From assembly GCF_003060865.1 (NCBI RefSeq), contig NZ_CP028918.1, forward strand, positions 70,001 to 134,000: 64,000 nucleotides of DNA, in the 5' to 3' direction. Positions 8,853 to 22,200 of the stretch are shown here, one piece after another (position 1 is the stretch's first letter; each line of letters begins with the position of its first letter). The notes under the pieces are model-generated. The model ran no database searches, was not told the DNA's origin, and worked only from the letters and a program-made list of their open reading frames with translations. The translations under genes were made by a program, and so were the position numbers. Origin of the DNA: Gemmobacter aquarius. GTDB lineage: Bacteria > Pseudomonadota > Alphaproteobacteria > Rhodobacterales > Rhodobacteraceae.

Positions 8853-11800
8853 GTGACCATGGCCTCGGATACCGTCGTTTCGAATTACAGCCCGACCCCG
8901 TCTTTTCTGAATACCGGTATTTCGGGACATCAGTCGCCGGCCAAGATGCTGGAATTGTCAGACGGGCGCGTCCTGTATGTCTGGGCGAACAACGCGGACA
9001 GCGACAACACGACGACCATGACGTTGCAGGGCCGGATCGTATTTCCGAACGGCACTGTAGCGACCGACCAGTTTGCCTTGCCCGGTCTGCCGGCCATCGA
9101 CGGGTTCGACGGCTACGACTGGGACAACCTCGACATCGATCTGCTCAAAGACGGCAAGGTCATCGTAAGCTACGTGCGCAACTCGGCGGAAGCTGGCGAT
9201 GACGAACCGATCTTTTCGATTTTCCAGCCGACAGCCACAGGCTTGTCGACTGTGGTCGCGGCATCGCCGATCCAGACAAGCGACACGACCTGGTTCGAAT
9301 CACCGCCGGTCACGACCGTTTTGGACAACGGTAACGTCTTCTTCGTTTGGGCAAAGAACGGCGGCGATGACGACTCGACGACGATGTCGCTGGCCGGCCG
9401 CATCTACAATCCGACAAGCCAAAGCTGGCTAGGCAACGAATTCGGGGTCGGAAACGTCGCGGTCGACGGTTCGGATGGGTACGACGTCGACAATATGACG
9501 GTCAAACAACTGACCGGCGGCAACGTCGTCGTCTCGTGGCTTCGCAACTTTGCCGAAACCGGCGATGACACCCCGGTGTTTACCATTCTGGGGCAGGATG
9601 GCTCGGTCATCCAGACGACGACGGTGATCGAAGCAACCCCCGAGTCGCAGGTCTCCCCGTTCCAAAGCCCCGCCGTCATCACCGCTTTGGCGGATGGCCG
9701 GTTTATGGCGGTCTGGGTCAACGACGGCTTGTCCGACGACACCAATACAATGACCATCGAAGGGCGGATCTTCAACGCCAACGGCACGCCGGCGACCGGC
9801 GACTTCAGCATTTCCAGCGTTGCCGTGGACGGCTCGAACTTTGACGTGAACAACGTGACCGCGTCGCTTTTGCCGAACGGTCGCGTCGTCGTGGGCTATG
9901 TCGACAACTTTGACAATGCTGGGACGGATTATCCGGCGTTCTCGATCATCGACCCGTCCAACGGGACGATCGTCAGGCAAAGCTTTATGCAGGTGAACCC
10001 GAGCCATCCGTTTGCCGGCCCGCCGGTCATCGAGGTTCTGGGCAACAGCGGCAATTTCGTAGCGGTCTATGCCCAGGGCGATGGCCTTGGTGGCAGCTAT
10101 GGTCTGAATTACCGGATCTTCGACAGCAGCGGCAACCCGGTCACGGGGGAAATTCCGCTGATCGGCGGGTCTAGTGTGATGTCGGTATCGGGGAACGACG
10201 GCTTCGACTGGAACAACGTCGCCGTCGTCTACAACGATACGAACGATTCGTTCACGGTCAGCTGGGTTGGCGTAAACGATGGCAGCGGCACGGGCGTCGT
10301 CTCTGCCGGACCGATTTCGTCCACAGGCACATCGCTTCCCGTTATCGTCGACGGAACCGAAGCTGCCGAGGTGATGAGCCCCGGCTACATCGACGCGCAG
10401 GGCGACCAGATCGACGGCGCCGACGGGCTGAGCGACACGATCTACGGCAATGGCGGGAATGACTCGATCACGGCGGGTGCCGGCAGCGACATCGTTTACG
10501 GTGGTGCGGGCGACGACCGCCTGATCAACACCGCGGCTGGCGGCAACGATACGTTCATCGGCGGCGAAACGTCCGAGACGATTGGCGACACGCTCGACAA
10601 CACCCCCGTCGGCCGCAACGTGAGCGTGACCTATACCGGCAACGAGGCTGGCACGATTGCCCAGACTGACGCCGCCGTCACCGGAACGATGGTCATGCCC
10701 GGCGCGCCCGCAGGGACGAAGATGCAGTTCTTCATGCTCGACCGCGCGGCATGGACTGACCCCAGCCAGATGCTGCGGTCTGACACGAACACCGGCGCTG
10801 CCGCTGCGGGGGCGACGATCACCCTGAACGGCTATTCGGGTGTGACGCTCAGTGTTGACGAGGCCATGATCAAGGATGCCAGCATCGCCGATCTGACCGC
10901 TCCGGTCACGGTCAACGGCGTTGACTTCGGCGTCGGCGCGCCCGTCGAACTCGACTATGGCTTTGTCCTGCGCGATGCGGCCGGTATCCAGTATTTCGTC
11001 GGCAAGATCGACATCGGCACGGGCGGCACGCTCTACGAGGGGTCGGTGATAACGGCGGGCTGGAACCCGACCAACGGGCAGTGGGTCGCACCCCCGGCTG
11101 CGGGGGCCGTGCTGACGCTGGTCTCGGATCCCGATTCATTCTCGCCGTGGTATATGCCGTGGTCGAATTCCATCGCGACCTCGAACCTAGACCCCTATTC
11201 CAACGATGTGCGGCTTGGCGATGGAATCGACGGCCCGATTGTGGTTTCGGGATCGCAGACCACTGTCGATACCTTCTCGGAGATCGAGAACCTTTCACTG
11301 GGTGCGGGAAACGATGTCGTCAACGCTTCGGTCACCACGGCTGGCGTCAACATCGACAGCGGTGCGGGCAACGACACCCTTATCGGTGGATCGGGCATTG
11401 ACAGTCTCAGGGGTGGAGATGGCGCCGACAGCATAAGCGCGGGCAGTGGCAACGACGTGATCGACGGGGGCGCCGGTGCCGACACCCTGCTTGGTCAAGG
11501 CGGGGACGACCGCTTCGTCTTTACCGACATCGACGACCGCAGCGACTTCCGGTCCGTCGACTCCATGCTCACGACAGGCAGTATCACGCCGCGGCAGATC
11601 AACACCGACACGGTGGGCTTCCAGTCGCCGCCAAGGATGCTGACCCTGTCCGACGGACGCACGCTCTACGTCTGGACGGACGATGCGACCCATGAAGATA
11701 GCACGACGACGGAACTTCAGGGCCGGATATTCAATGCTGACGGCACGCCGTCGTCCAACCAGATCGACCTGTCCGCACTGTCCGCGGTCGATGGTTTCGG

Positions 11801-14800
11801 CGGCTACGATTGGAACAGCCTCGACATCGACCTGCTGCCTGATGGCAAGGTGGTGGTCAGCTATGTGATCAACACGTCGGAAGCGGGCGACGATCGTCCG
11901 GTCTTTGCGATCCTGACGCCCACGGCGAACGGTTTGCAGATCACGACGCCGACGACCGAAATCCAGTCGGACAATACGACGGTAAGCTCGGTATTCGAAA
12001 GCCCGCCGGTCACGACCGTGCTGGCCGATGGCAACATCCTGTTCGTCTGGTCGGACAACGGGACCATCGACGACAACGTCTCGATGAAATTGCAGGGGCG
12101 CATCTATAACCCCACGACCGGCCAGTTCACGTCGCCCGACTTTACGGTCGGCAACGTGGCGGTGGATGGCAGCGACGGCTACGACGTGCCGAACCTGACG
12201 GTCACGCAGCTGACTGGCGGCAATGTCGTCGTGGGCTGGCTGCGGAACAATGCCGAGGTCGGGGACGACACGCCGGTTTACACGGTGCTGTCGCCGACCG
12301 GCGCAACCATCTTCTCGACCGCCGAGATCGAGGGCGGCAATACCGAGGTCACCCATACGCCGTGGGAAACTCCGCCGGTGATCACCGCGCTGTCGGACGG
12401 GCGCTGGATGGCGGTCTGGGCCAATGATGGCCTGTCGGACGACACCGCTTCGATGACGATCGAAGGGCGTATCTTCAACGCCAACGGCACGCCCGCGACC
12501 GGCGACTTCCGCATCGGCAATTCGGCGATGGACGGCAGCGATGGGTTCGACAACCCAAACTTGACCATCACCGAAATCGGCGCGGGCCGTGTCGTGGTCG
12601 GCTATGTCGAAACCTACGTGACCGGTGGCACCAACGATGCCTTCTTCAGCATCGTCGACACAACGACCGGTGCGACGATCGTATCCGACGTGCAGATCGC
12701 GCAGAACCCTGACCATCCGTGGGGTGGCCCGCCGGTGATCCAGGCCTTGGGCAGCAGCGGCTACTTCGTTGCCGTATTTGCCGATGGCGACCAGATCTCC
12801 GGTGGCGCAACCGGGCTCAACTACCGGATCTTCGGATCGGACGGACAGGCGATTACCGGCGAAATCGTGCTCGCAACGGCAGGGTCCGGTGCGGCGCTTT
12901 CGGGAACCGACCATTTCGACTGGGATAGCGTCGACATCGTCTTCAACCCTGCGGCGGGTACGTTCACGGTCGGCTGGGTCGGCACAAACGACGGGTCCAG
13001 CACGGGGGTCTTCTCCTCGGGTCCGATCGACGTAAGCGTCCTGACCGGTGGCGGCCTTGCCTCGGTCATGCGGGACGAAATGGTCGTCGGCGGCGAGACC
13101 AACGAGACCATCGGTGACCTGCTGGACCTGACCGGCATTTCGACAAGCCTTAACGTGACCATGACGGGCGCCGAGGCCGGAACCGCGGTCGAGACCGGAA
13201 CGGGTGACCGTCTGGGCTTTATCGAAATCGAGCGCATCGCTCTGGGCGCGGGCAACGATACACTCATTGGTGGCGCCGGTGCGGAATCCGTCGATGGCGG
13301 GGCGGGCAACGACAGCCTCGCCGGCGGGGCGGGCAATGACACGCTCGTCGGTGGCCTCGGCAATGACATCCTAGACGGTGGCGACGGCGCCGACAGGCTT
13401 GCGGGCGGCGAAGGCAATGACATCCTGACCGGCGGGCGGAACGACGACGACCTGATCCTCGGCGCTGGCGATAGCGCGAACGGGGGCGACGGGGACGACG
13501 AATTCACTTTTGACCGGACCCTGACGGGAACCGCCGCGATCACGGTCGTTGGTGGCGAAACGGGCGAGGAGTCGGTGCTTGATCCGACCAACAACCCCGC
13601 AGGTCGCATCGGCGACGTGCTGGACCTGCGTGGCCTGACCGGGGCGTCGGTGGCCTTCACCACAGCCGAATCCGGCACCGCCATCTATCAGAACGCCGCG
13701 GGCGGGACGGTAACGATTCAATTCTCGGAAATCGAGCGCATCCTGACCGACGGCGACGGCGTGGTCAACGGCACAGCCGGCAGCGACTTGATGACTCCGA
13801 CAAGCGGAGCCGGAGGTCTGCCTTACGTCGACGCGCAGGGCGATCAGATCGACGGCAGCGACGGGCTGAACGACAGCATTCTGGCCGGTGCAGGCAACGA
13901 CACCGTCGACGCCGGCCTCGGCAACGATACGGTCGACGGCGGCAACGGCAGTGACGTCATCGCCGGAAATGCCGGAAATGACAACATCTCTGGCGGCGCT
14001 GGCGCCGACACCATCGACGGTGGCACGGGCGATGACACGCTCTTTGGCGGGGCAGACAGCAGCGACTTCATCTACGGCGGTGCGGGCAACGATGTCATCG
14101 ACAGCGGTGCAGGCGTCGACGACGTCTTCGGTGGCGCCGGCAACGATACCATCACCGGATCGATTGCCGGAATTGCACAGGGCGAAACCAGCTTCGGCGG
14201 TGCCGATGCAGACACGTTCCGCATCGTAACCGACGGTCAGCCGCTCACGCCGGGCATCTCCGTGATGGTGAACGGCGAGTCCGCCGGACTCGACAACGAC
14301 ACGCTCGACCTTTCGGCGCTCATCTCCGACGGCTGGGTCATCACCTCGTCGTCTCTTGCGACGGACGGACAGGCGGGCGATGCAGTCGCAGGCGAACCCG
14401 GCTTCAACGGGTCGTTCTTCCTGGCAAAACCGGGGCAGCCCAACCTGATCGTCAACTTCAACGACATCGAAAACTTCGTCCTCACCGCCTCCGGCACCGT
14501 CGACGGCACCGCGGCGGGGGATATGATGAACCCCGGCTACACCGATGCGCAGGGTGACCAGATCGACGGCAGCGACGGCGTCAACGACGTGATCGATGCG
14601 GGTCAGGGCAACGACACGGTCGATGCCGGTCTGGGCGACGACACGGTGGACGGCGGCACCGGCAATGACAGCGTTGCGGGCAATGTCGGCAACGACAGCC
14701 TTGCGGGCGGCGACGGCAACGACAGCCTTGCGGGCGGCGATGGCAATGACACGCTGGCAGGCGATGCGGGCAACGACCTGCTGGCCGGCGGGCTTGGCAA

Positions 14801-15833
14801 CGACACGGTGCTTGGCGGCGCGGGGGCGGATACGCTCTCGGGCGGGCCGGGGGCGGACAGCCTCGATGGCGGCGCGGGCGATGACGACCTGTCGGTTGGC
14901 GGGGCGGATACGGCTGCGGGCGGGGCGGGGGACGATGTCTTCACGCTCGATCCTACCGACACCGGCGCGGATGTGAACGCATCGGTGGATGGCGGGCTCG
15001 ACGGGTTGTCGGGATCGCCGGAAGGGGCCGAGAACGGCAATGCGGGCGACGTGCTGGACCTGTCGGCGCTGACGGCGCCGCAGACGGTGATCTATGGGGC
15101 GAACCCCGAGACGGGCACGGTCAACGGGCTCGACGGCGACGCGGGTGTGGACATCGGCTTTGCCGAGATCGAGCGCGTGCTGACCGGCACGGGTGCCGAT
15201 ACGGTGAACGGCGGGGCGGCCACGGGTCCGATCGCGGTCGACACCGGGGCTGGCAATGACTCTGTCACCGGCGGCGCGGGCAATGATACGGTCGCGGCCG
15301 GCGACGGCAACGACGTGGTCGCGGCAGGCGCAGGGGACGATTCTGTCGCCGGTGGCGCGGGCGACGACACGCTCGACGGCGGGGCGGGCAACGACAGTAT
15401 CGATGCGGGAACGGGCAACGACTCTGTCGCAGGCGGTCTGGGCAACGACACGGTTCTGGCCGGCGACGGCAACGACACGGTCGATGGCGGGGCGGGCGAC
15501 GATTCTGTCGCCGGCGGCCTGGGCAACGACAGCCTGACGGGCGGCGCGGGCGATGACACGCTGGCGGGCGACGAGGGCAACGACACGCTTGCCGGTGGCC
15601 TTGGCAACGACAGCCTTGGCGGCGGCGCGGGCGACGACTCGCTTGCCGGCAACGAGGGCAACGACACGCTGCGGGCGGCGCGGGCAACGACGTGCTGGAC
15701 GGCGGTGCGAATGACGACAGCCTTTCGGGCGGCGACGGCAACGACGCGCTTCTGGGTGGTGACGGCAACGACACGCTGGCGGGCGATCCGGGCAACGACA
15801 CGCTCGACGGCGGGCTTGGCGACGACAGCCTGA
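8853..15833 (+). CDS. Giant RTX calcium-binding protein, N-terminal part (frame broken at about 15671)
   Basis: GTG start at 8853 (ATG at 8859 is an alternative). There is no Sec signal peptide, as expected for type I secretion. Residues 1-500 and 905-1400 are two related blocks of beta-propeller-like repeats. Each repeat has the pattern SPP-V-TAL-DGR-VWxND, then EGRIFNANG. Between and after them are glycine/aspartate nonapeptides of RTX type (GGxGxDxLx), which bind calcium and form parallel beta rolls. The true frame runs to about 15670. There a G present in both later copies of the same sequence is missing, and the residues after NEGNDTL (rich in R, A and T, to 15833) are out of frame. Treat 8853-30709 as one gene of potential length 7,285 residues. 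Confidence 0.85.
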   Translation: MTMASDTVVSNYSPTPSFLNTGISGHQSPAKMLELSDGRVLYVWANNADSDNTTTMTLQGRIVFPNGTVATDQFALPGLPAIDGFDGYDWDNLDIDLLKDGKVIVSYVRNSAEAGDDEPIFSIFQPTATGLSTVVAASPIQTSDTTWFESPPVTTVLDNGNVFFVWAKNGGDDDSTTMSLAGRIYNPTSQSWLGNEFGVGNVAVDGSDGYDVDNMTVKQLTGGNVVVSWLRNFAETGDDTPVFTILGQDGSVIQTTTVIEATPESQVSPFQSPAVITALADGRFMAVWVNDGLSDDTNTMTIEGRIFNANGTPATGDFSISSVAVDGSNFDVNNVTASLLPNGRVVVGYVDNFDNAGTDYPAFSIIDPSNGTIVRQSFMQVNPSHPFAGPPVIEVLGNSGNFVAVYAQGDGLGGSYGLNYRIFDSSGNPVTGEIPLIGGSSVMSVSGNDGFDWNNVAVVYNDTNDSFTVSWVGVNDGSGTGVVSAGPISSTGTSLPVIVDGTEAAEVMSPGYIDAQGDQIDGADGLSDTIYGNGGNDSITAGAGSDIVYGGAGDDRLINTAAGGNDTFIGGETSETIGDTLDNTPVGRNVSVTYTGNEAGTIAQTDAAVTGTMVMPGAPAGTKMQFFMLDRAAWTDPSQMLRSDTNTGAAAAGATITLNGYSGVTLSVDEAMIKDASIADLTAPVTVNGVDFGVGAPVELDYGFVLRDAAGIQYFVGKIDIGTGGTLYEGSVITAGWNPTNGQWVAPPAAGAVLTLVSDPDSFSPWYMPWSNSIATSNLDPYSNDVRLGDGIDGPIVVSGSQTTVDTFSEIENLSLGAGNDVVNASVTTAGVNIDSGAGNDTLIGGSGIDSLRGGDGADSISAGSGNDVIDGGAGADTLLGQGGDDRFVFTDIDDRSDFRSVDSMLTTGSITPRQINTDTVGFQSPPRMLTLSDGRTLYVWTDDATHEDSTTTELQGRIFNADGTPSSNQIDLSALSAVDGFGGYDWNSLDIDLLPDGKVVVSYVINTSEAGDDRPVFAILTPTANGLQITTPTTEIQSDNTTVSSVFESPPVTTVLADGNILFVWSDNGTIDDNVSMKLQGRIYNPTTGQFTSPDFTVGNVAVDGSDGYDVPNLTVTQLTGGNVVVGWLRNNAEVGDDTPVYTVLSPTGATIFSTAEIEGGNTEVTHTPWETPPVITALSDGRWMAVWANDGLSDDTASMTIEGRIFNANGTPATGDFRIGNSAMDGSDGFDNPNLTITEIGAGRVVVGYVETYVTGGTNDAFFSIVDTTTGATIVSDVQIAQNPDHPWGGPPVIQALGSSGYFVAVFADGDQISGGATGLNYRIFGSDGQAITGEIVLATAGSGAALSGTDHFDWDSVDIVFNPAAGTFTVGWVGTNDGSSTGVFSSGPIDVSVLTGGGLASVMRDEMVVGGETNETIGDLLDLTGISTSLNVTMTGAEAGTAVETGTGDRLGFIEIERIALGAGNDTLIGGAGAESVDGGAGNDSLAGGAGNDTLVGGLGNDILDGGDGADRLAGGEGNDILTGGRNDDDLILGAGDSANGGDGDDEFTFDRTLTGTAAITVVGGETGEESVLDPTNNPAGRIGDVLDLRGLTGASVAFTTAESGTAIYQNAAGGTVTIQFSEIERILTDGDGVVNGTAGSDLMTPTSGAGGLPYVDAQGDQIDGSDGLNDSILAGAGNDTVDAGLGNDTVDGGNGSDVIAGNAGNDNISGGAGADTIDGGTGDDTLFGGADSSDFIYGGAGNDVIDSGAGVDDVFGGAGNDTITGSIAGIAQGETSFGGADADTFRIVTDGQPLTPGISVMVNGESAGLDNDTLDLSALISDGWVITSSSLATDGQAGDAVAGEPGFNGSFFLAKPGQPNLIVNFNDIENFVLTASGTVDGTAAGDMMNPGYTDAQGDQIDGSDGVNDVIDAGQGNDTVDAGLGDDTVDGGTGNDSVAGNVGNDSLAGGDGNDSLAGGDGNDTLAGDAGNDLLAGGLGNDTVLGGAGADTLSGGPGADSLDGGAGDDDLSVGGADTAAGGAGDDVFTLDPTDTGADVNASVDGGLDGLSGSPEGAENGNAGDVLDLSALTAPQTVIYGANPETGTVNGLDGDAGVDIGFAEIERVLTGTGADTVNGGAATGPIAVDTGAGNDSVTGGAGNDTVAAGDGNDVVAAGAGDDSVAGGAGDDTLDGGAGNDSIDAGTGNDSVAGGLGNDTVLAGDGNDTVDGGAGDDSVAGGLGNDSLTGGAGDDTLAGDEGNDTLAGGLGNDSLGGGAGDDSLAGNEGNDTLRAARATTCWTAVRMTTAFRAATATTRFWVVTATTRWRAIRATTRSTAGLATTA
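8880..10340 (+). repeat. Propeller-like repeat block A of the RTX protein
   Basis: Four repeats of about 120 residues, each containing a hydrophobic strand, DGR/NGN turn, VWxND motif, LxGRIxN strand and a VDGxDGYD/VxNxT segment. Block B at about 11560-13050 matches it repeat by repeat: SDGRVLYVW with [22 protein letters not shown] with [23 protein letters not shown] with [10 protein letters not shown]. This indicates an old internal duplication of about 500 residues. Confidence 0.75.
11560..13050 (+). repeat. Propeller-like repeat block B of the RTX protein
   Basis: Second copy of the four-repeat block, separated from block A by an RTX patch and a unique region of about 250 residues (10600-11200, containing [16 protein letters not shown]). 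Protein similarity to block A is clear, but the DNA has diverged, so this duplication is much older than the 4.7-kb repeats downstream. Confidence 0.75.
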
Positions 15834-18800
15834 ACGGCGGCGACGGCAACGACAGCCTGTCGGGCGGCGCGGGCGAGGACACGCTCTCGGGCGGTGCCGG
15901 ATCGGACACGCTGGCAGGCGGGCTTGGCAACGACGTGCTGGCCGGTGGCGCGGGCGACGACGACTTTGTGATGGGCGCGGGCGATCTTGCGCAGGGCGGC
16001 GACGGGGACGACGAGTTCTCGGTCGATCCCTCGCTTGCGGGCAGCAGCCCGATCACCGTGGTGGGCGGCGAGGCGGGCGAAGAGGCTCTTCTCGATGCGA
16101 CCAACAACCCTGCAGGGCGGATCGGCGACGTGCTCGACCTGCGCGGTCTGACCGATGTGTCGGTGGTCTATACCAACCCCGACCCGATCACGGGCACCTC
16201 GGAGCAGGGCACGGCGAGCTATCGCAACACGGCGGGCCAGCTGGTCACGATCAGCTTCAGCGAGATCGAACAGGTGCTGACGGCGGCCAATGGCGTGGTC
16301 GAGGGCACGGGCGGTCCGGACCTGATGAACCCCGGCTATACCGATCCGCAGGGCGACCAGATCGACGGCACGGACGGGCTGGACGATGCGGTCTCGGCGG
16401 GTGCCGGCAATGACACGATCAATGCCGGGCTTGGCAATGACACGGTCGATGCGGGCGACGGCAACGACAGCCTGTCGGGCGATGCGGGCAACGACAGCCT
16501 GTCTGGCGGCGCGGGCGACGACACGGTTGCGGGCGGGGTCGGCGACGATACGCTTGCCGGTGGCGCGGGCGCCGACAGCCTGTCGGGCGGCGACGGCAAC
16601 GATGTGCTGGCGGGTGGCGATGGTCGCGACACGCTGGCCGGTGGCCTTGGCAACGACAGCCTCGACGGCGGTGCGGACGACGACAGCCTCTCGGGCAACG
16701 AAGGCAACGACACGCTAATCGGCGGGCTTGGCAACGACACGCTGGACGGTGGCGCGGATGCCGACAGCCTGACCGGCGGTCTGGGCGACGACGTGGCGCT
16801 TGGCGGCGCGGGCGACGACACGCTGGCGGGCAACGACGGCGAAGACAGCCTGTCGGGTGGCGCGGGCAACGATGCGCTGGACGGCGGGCTTGGCAACGAC
16901 ACGCTCGACGGCGGGATCGGCAACGATGCGCTGGTGGCGGGTGCCGGCAACGACAGCCTCGTCGGCGGGCTGGGCGACGACAGCCTCGACGCCGGGGCTG
17001 GCAACGACACCTTGGCCGGCGGGGACGGCAACGACAGCCTGTCGGGCGGCGACGGGGCCGACCTTCTGTCTGGCGGCGAGGGCAATGATGTGCTCGGCGG
17101 CGGGCTTGGCGACGACGACTTCGTGCTGGGGGCTGGCGACAGCGCGCAGGGCGGCGACGGCGACGACGAGTTCCGCTTCGACCCTGCGCTGGCGGGGACC
17201 GGCACGGTCACGGTCGTGGGCGGCGAGGCGGGCGAGGACCTGAGCGACCCGACCAATGGCGGTTCGGGCGATGTGCTCGACCTGCGCGGGTTGGCCAATG
17301 TCGTGGTCAGCTTCACCGGCCCCGAGGCGGGCACGGCGAGCTACCAGAATGCGGCGGGCGGCACGGTGACGGTGCAGTTCTCCGAGATCGAGCGCGTGCT
17401 GGTCGACAGCAACGGCACGGTCGACGGCACGGCGGGCGGCGATCTGATGACGCCGACCTCCGGTGCGGGCGGCGCGCCCTATGCCGATACGCAGGGCGAC
17501 CAGATCGACGGGGCCGACGGTCCCAACGACGTGATCGACGCAGGGCAAGGCAATGACACGGTCGATGCCGGGCTTGGCAACGACACCGTCCTCGGCGGGG
17601 CGGGCAACGACAGCCTTGCAGGCAATGTCGGCAACGACAGCCTCGACGGCGGCGATGGCGAGGATACGGTTCAGGGCGGGGTCGGCGACGATACGGCTCT
17701 TGGTGGCCTTGGCAACGACAGCCTCGATGGCGGTGCTGGCGACGACAGCCTGACCGGCGGGGCGGGCAACGACAGCCTTGCGGGCGGCGACGGCAACGAC
17801 CGGCTCGACGGCGGCGCGGACAACGACCTGCTGGCCGGCGGGCTTGGCAACGACACGGTGCTTGGCGGCGCGGGGGCGGATACGCTCTCGGGCGGGCCGG
17901 GGGCGGACAGCCTCGATGGCGGCGCGGGCGATGACGACCTGTCGGTTGGCGGGGCGGATACGGCTGCGGGCGGGGCGGGGGACGATGTCTTCACGCTCGA
18001 TCCTACCGACACCGGCGCGGATGTGAACGCATCGGTGGACGGCGGGCTCGACGGGTTGTCGGGATCGCCGGAAGGGGCCGAGAACGGCAATGCGGGCGAC
18101 GTGCTGGACCTGTCGGCGCTGACGGCGCCGCAGACGGTGATCTATGGGGCGAACCCCGAGACGGGCACGGTCAACGGGCTCGACGGCGACGCGGGTGTGG
18201 ACATCGGCTTTGCCGAGATCGAGCGCGTGCTGACCGGCACGGGTGCCGATACGGTGAACGGCGGGGCGGCCACGGGTCCGATCGCGGTCGACACCGGGGC
18301 TGGCAATGACTCTGTCACCGGCGGCGCGGGCAATGATACGGTCGCGGCCGGCGACGGCAACGACGTGGTCGCGGCAGGCGCAGGGGACGATTCCGTCGCC
18401 GGTGGCGCGGGCGACGACACGCTCGACGGCGGGGCGGGCAACGACAGTATCGATGCGGGCACGGGCAACGACTCTGTCGCAGGCGGTCTGGGCAACGACA
18501 CGGTTCTGGCCGGCGACGGCAACGACACGGTCGATGGCGGGGCGGGCGACGATTCTGTCGCCGGCGGCCTGGGCAACGACAGCCTGACGGGCGGCGCGGG
18601 CGATGACACGCTGGCGGGCGACGAGGGCAACGACACGCTTGCCGGTGGCCTTGGCAACGACAGCCTTGGCGGCGGTGCGGGCGACGACTCGCTTGCCGGC
18701 AACGAGGGCAACGACACGCTGGCGGGTGGCGCGGGCAACGACGTGCTGGACGGCGGTGCGAATGACGACAGCCTGTCGGGCGGCGACGGCAACGACGCGC

Positions 18801-19225
18801 TTCTGGGTGGTGACGGCAACGACACGCTGGCGGGCGGGGCGGGGTCTGACACGCTGACGGGCGGTGCGGGCAATGACGTGCTCGACGGCGGCGCGAATGA
18901 TGACGACTTTGTGCTGGGGGCTGGCGACAGCGCGCAGGGCGGTGCGGGGGACGACGAGTTCCGCTTCGATCCGGCGCAGTCGGGGACCGCGGGCATCACC
19001 TTGGTCGGCGGCGAGGCGGACGAGGAAGCGATCCTCGACGCAACCAACAACCCCGCAGGCCGCATCGGCGACGTGCTCGACCTGCGCGGGCTTGGCCCGG
19101 TGGCGCTGACCTTCACGGGTCCGGAAGCGGGCACGGCGACCTATCTGAACGGCACGGGCCAGCCTGTGACCATCACCTTCAGCGAGATCGAACAGGTCCT
19201 GCGCGACGGCGACGGCACGGTCGAC
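14505..19225 (+). repeat. 4.72-kb tandem unit, copy 1 (one base short)
   Basis: First of three in-frame tandem units. It is 4,721 bp long against 4,722 bp for copy 2; the missing base is a G at about 15671 (cgctgcggg here, cgctggcggg at the matching sites near 20393 and 25115). The first ~100 bp differ most ([25 protein letters not shown]). Each unit holds three submodules of about 1,800, 1,122 and 1,800 bp, each opening with a GTxxxDLMxP...QGDQIDG header, at 14505, about 16304 and about 17426. Confidence 0.93.
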
Positions 19226-22200
19226 GGCACGGCGGCGGGCGATCTGATGAACCCCGGCTACACCGATGCGCAGGGCGACCGGATCGACGGCGCGGACGGG
19301 TTGAACGACGTGATCGCGGCAGGCGCGGGCGATGACACGGTCGATGCCGGTCTGGGTGACGACACGGTCACGGCCGGCACCGGCAATGACAGCGTTGCGG
19401 GCAATGTCGGCAACGACAGCCTTGCGGGCGGCGACGGCAACGACAGCCTCGACGGCGGCGATGGCAATGACACGCTGGCAGGCGATGCGGGCAACGACCT
19501 GCTTGCAGGCGGGCTTGGCAACGACACGGTGCTTGGCGGCGCGGGGGCGGATACGCTCTCGGGCGGGCCGGGGGCGGACAGTCTCGATGGCGGCGCGGGC
19601 GATGACGACCTGTCGGTTGGCGGGGCGGATACGGCTGCGGGCGGGGCGGGGGACGATGTCTTCACGCTCGATCCTACCGACACCGGCGCGGATGTGAACG
19701 CATCGGTGGATGGCGGGCTCGACGGGTTGTCGGGATCGCCGGAAGGGGCCGAGAACGGCAATGCGGGCGATGTGCTGGACCTGTCGGCGCTGACGGCGCC
19801 GCAGACGGTGATCTATGGGGCGAACCCCGAGACGGGCACGGTCAACGGGCTCGACGGCGACGCGGGGGTGGACATCGGCTTTGCCGAGATCGAGCGCGTG
19901 CTGACCGGCACGGGTGCCGATACGGTGAACGGCGGGGCGGCCACGGGTCCGATCGCGGTCGACACCGGGGCTGGCAATGACTCTGTCACCGGCGGCGCGG
20001 GCAATGATACGGTCGCGGCCGGCGACGGCAACGACGTGGTCGCGGCAGGCGCAGGGGACGATTCCGTCGCCGGTGGCGCGGGCGACGACACGCTCGACGG
20101 CGGGGCGGGCAACGACAGTATCGATGCGGGAACGGGCAACGACTCTGTCGCAGGCGGGCTTGGCAACGACACGGTTCTGGCCGGCGACGGCAACGACACG
20201 GTCGATGGCGGGGCGGGCGACGATTCTGTCGCCGGCGGCCTGGGCAACGACAGCCTGACGGGCGGCGCGGGCGATGACACGCTGGCGGGCGACGAGGGCA
20301 ACGACACGCTTGCCGGTGGCCTTGGCAACGACAGCCTTGGCGGCGGCGCGGGCGACGACTCGCTTGCCGGCAACGAGGGCAACGACACGCTGGCGGGCGG
20401 CGCGGGCAACGACGTGCTGGACGGCGGTGCGAATGACGACAGCCTTTCGGGCGGCGACGGCAACGACGCGCTTCTGGGTGGTGACGGCAACGACACGCTG
20501 GCGGGCGATCCGGGCAACGACACGCTCGACGGCGGGCTTGGCGACGACAGCCTGAACGGCGGCGACGGCAACGACAGCCTGTCGGGCGGCGCGGGCGAGG
20601 ACACGCTCTCGGGCGGTGCCGGATCGGACACGCTGGCAGGCGGGCTTGGCAACGACGTGCTGGCCGGTGGCGCGGGCGACGACGACTTTGTGATGGGCGC
20701 GGGCGATCTTGCGCAGGGCGGCGACGGGGACGACGAGTTCTCGGTCGATCCCTCGCTTGCGGGCAGCAGCCCGATCACCGTGGTGGGCGGCGAGGCGGGC
20801 GAAGAGGCTCTTCTCGATGCGACCAACAACCCTGCAGGGCGGATCGGCGACGTGCTCGACCTGCGCGGTCTGACCGATGTGTCGGTGGTCTATACCAACC
20901 CCGACCCGATCACGGGCACCTCGGAGCAGGGCACGGCGAGCTATCGCAACACGGCGGGCCAGCTGGTCACGATCAGCTTCAGCGAGATCGAACAGGTGCT
21001 GACGGCGGCCAATGGCGTGGTCGAGGGCACGGGCGGTCCGGACCTGATGAACCCCGGCTATACCGATCCGCAGGGCGACCAGATCGACGGCACGGACGGG
21101 CTGGACGATGCGGTCTCGGCGGGTGCCGGCAATGACACGATCAATGCCGGGCTTGGCAATGACACGGTCGATGCGGGCGACGGCAACGACAGCCTGTCGG
21201 GCGATGCGGGCAACGACAGCCTGTCTGGCGGCGCGGGCGACGACACGGTTGCGGGCGGGGTCGGCGACGATACGCTTGCCGGTGGCGCGGGCGCCGACAG
21301 CCTGTCGGGCGGCGACGGCAACGATGTGCTGGCGGGTGGCGATGGTCGCGACACGCTGGCCGGTGGCCTTGGCAACGACAGCCTCGACGGCGGTGCGGAC
21401 GACGACAGCCTCTCGGGCAACGAAGGCAACGACACGCTAATCGGCGGGATCGGCAACGACACGCTGGACGGTGGCGCGGATGCCGACAGCCTGACCGGCG
21501 GTCTGGGCGACGACGTGGCGCTTGGCGGCGCGGGCGACGACACGCTGGCGGGCAACGACGGCGAAGACAGCCTGTCGGGTGGCGCGGGCAACGATGCGCT
21601 GGACGGCGGGCTTGGCAACGACACGCTCGACGGCGGGATCGGCAACGATGCGCTGGTGGCGGGTGCCGGCAACGACAGCCTCGTCGGCGGGCTGGGCGAC
21701 GACAGCCTCGACGCCGGGGCTGGCAACGACACCTTGGCCGGCGGGGACGGCAACGACAGCCTGTCGGGCGGCGACGGGGCCGACCTTCTGTCTGGCGGCG
21801 AGGGCAATGATGTGCTCGGCGGCGGGCTTGGCGACGACGACTTCGTGCTGGGGGCTGGCGACAGCGCGCAGGGCGGCGACGGCGACGACGAGTTCCGCTT
21901 CGACCCTGCGCTGGCGGGGACCGGCACGGTCACGGTCGTGGGCGGCGAGGCGGGCGAGGACCTGAGCGACCCGACCAATGGCGGTTCGGGCGATGTGCTC
22001 GACCTGCGCGGGTTGGCCAATGTCGTGGTCAGCTTCACCGGCCCCGAGGCGGGCACGGCGAGCTACCAGAATGCGGCGGGCGGCACGGTGACGGTGCAGT
22101 TCTCCGAGATCGAGCGCGTGCTGGTCGACAGCAACGGCACGGTCGACGGCACGGCGGGCGGCGATCTGATGACGCCGACCTCCGGTGCGGGCGGCGCGCC

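Noticed and set aside
15660..15840. Programmed ribosomal frameshift joining the two RTX frames
   Set aside because: There is no slippery heptamer or downstream structure peculiar to this site, and the two other copies of the same sequence are in frame because they have an extra G. A simple base loss or sequencing error explains it.
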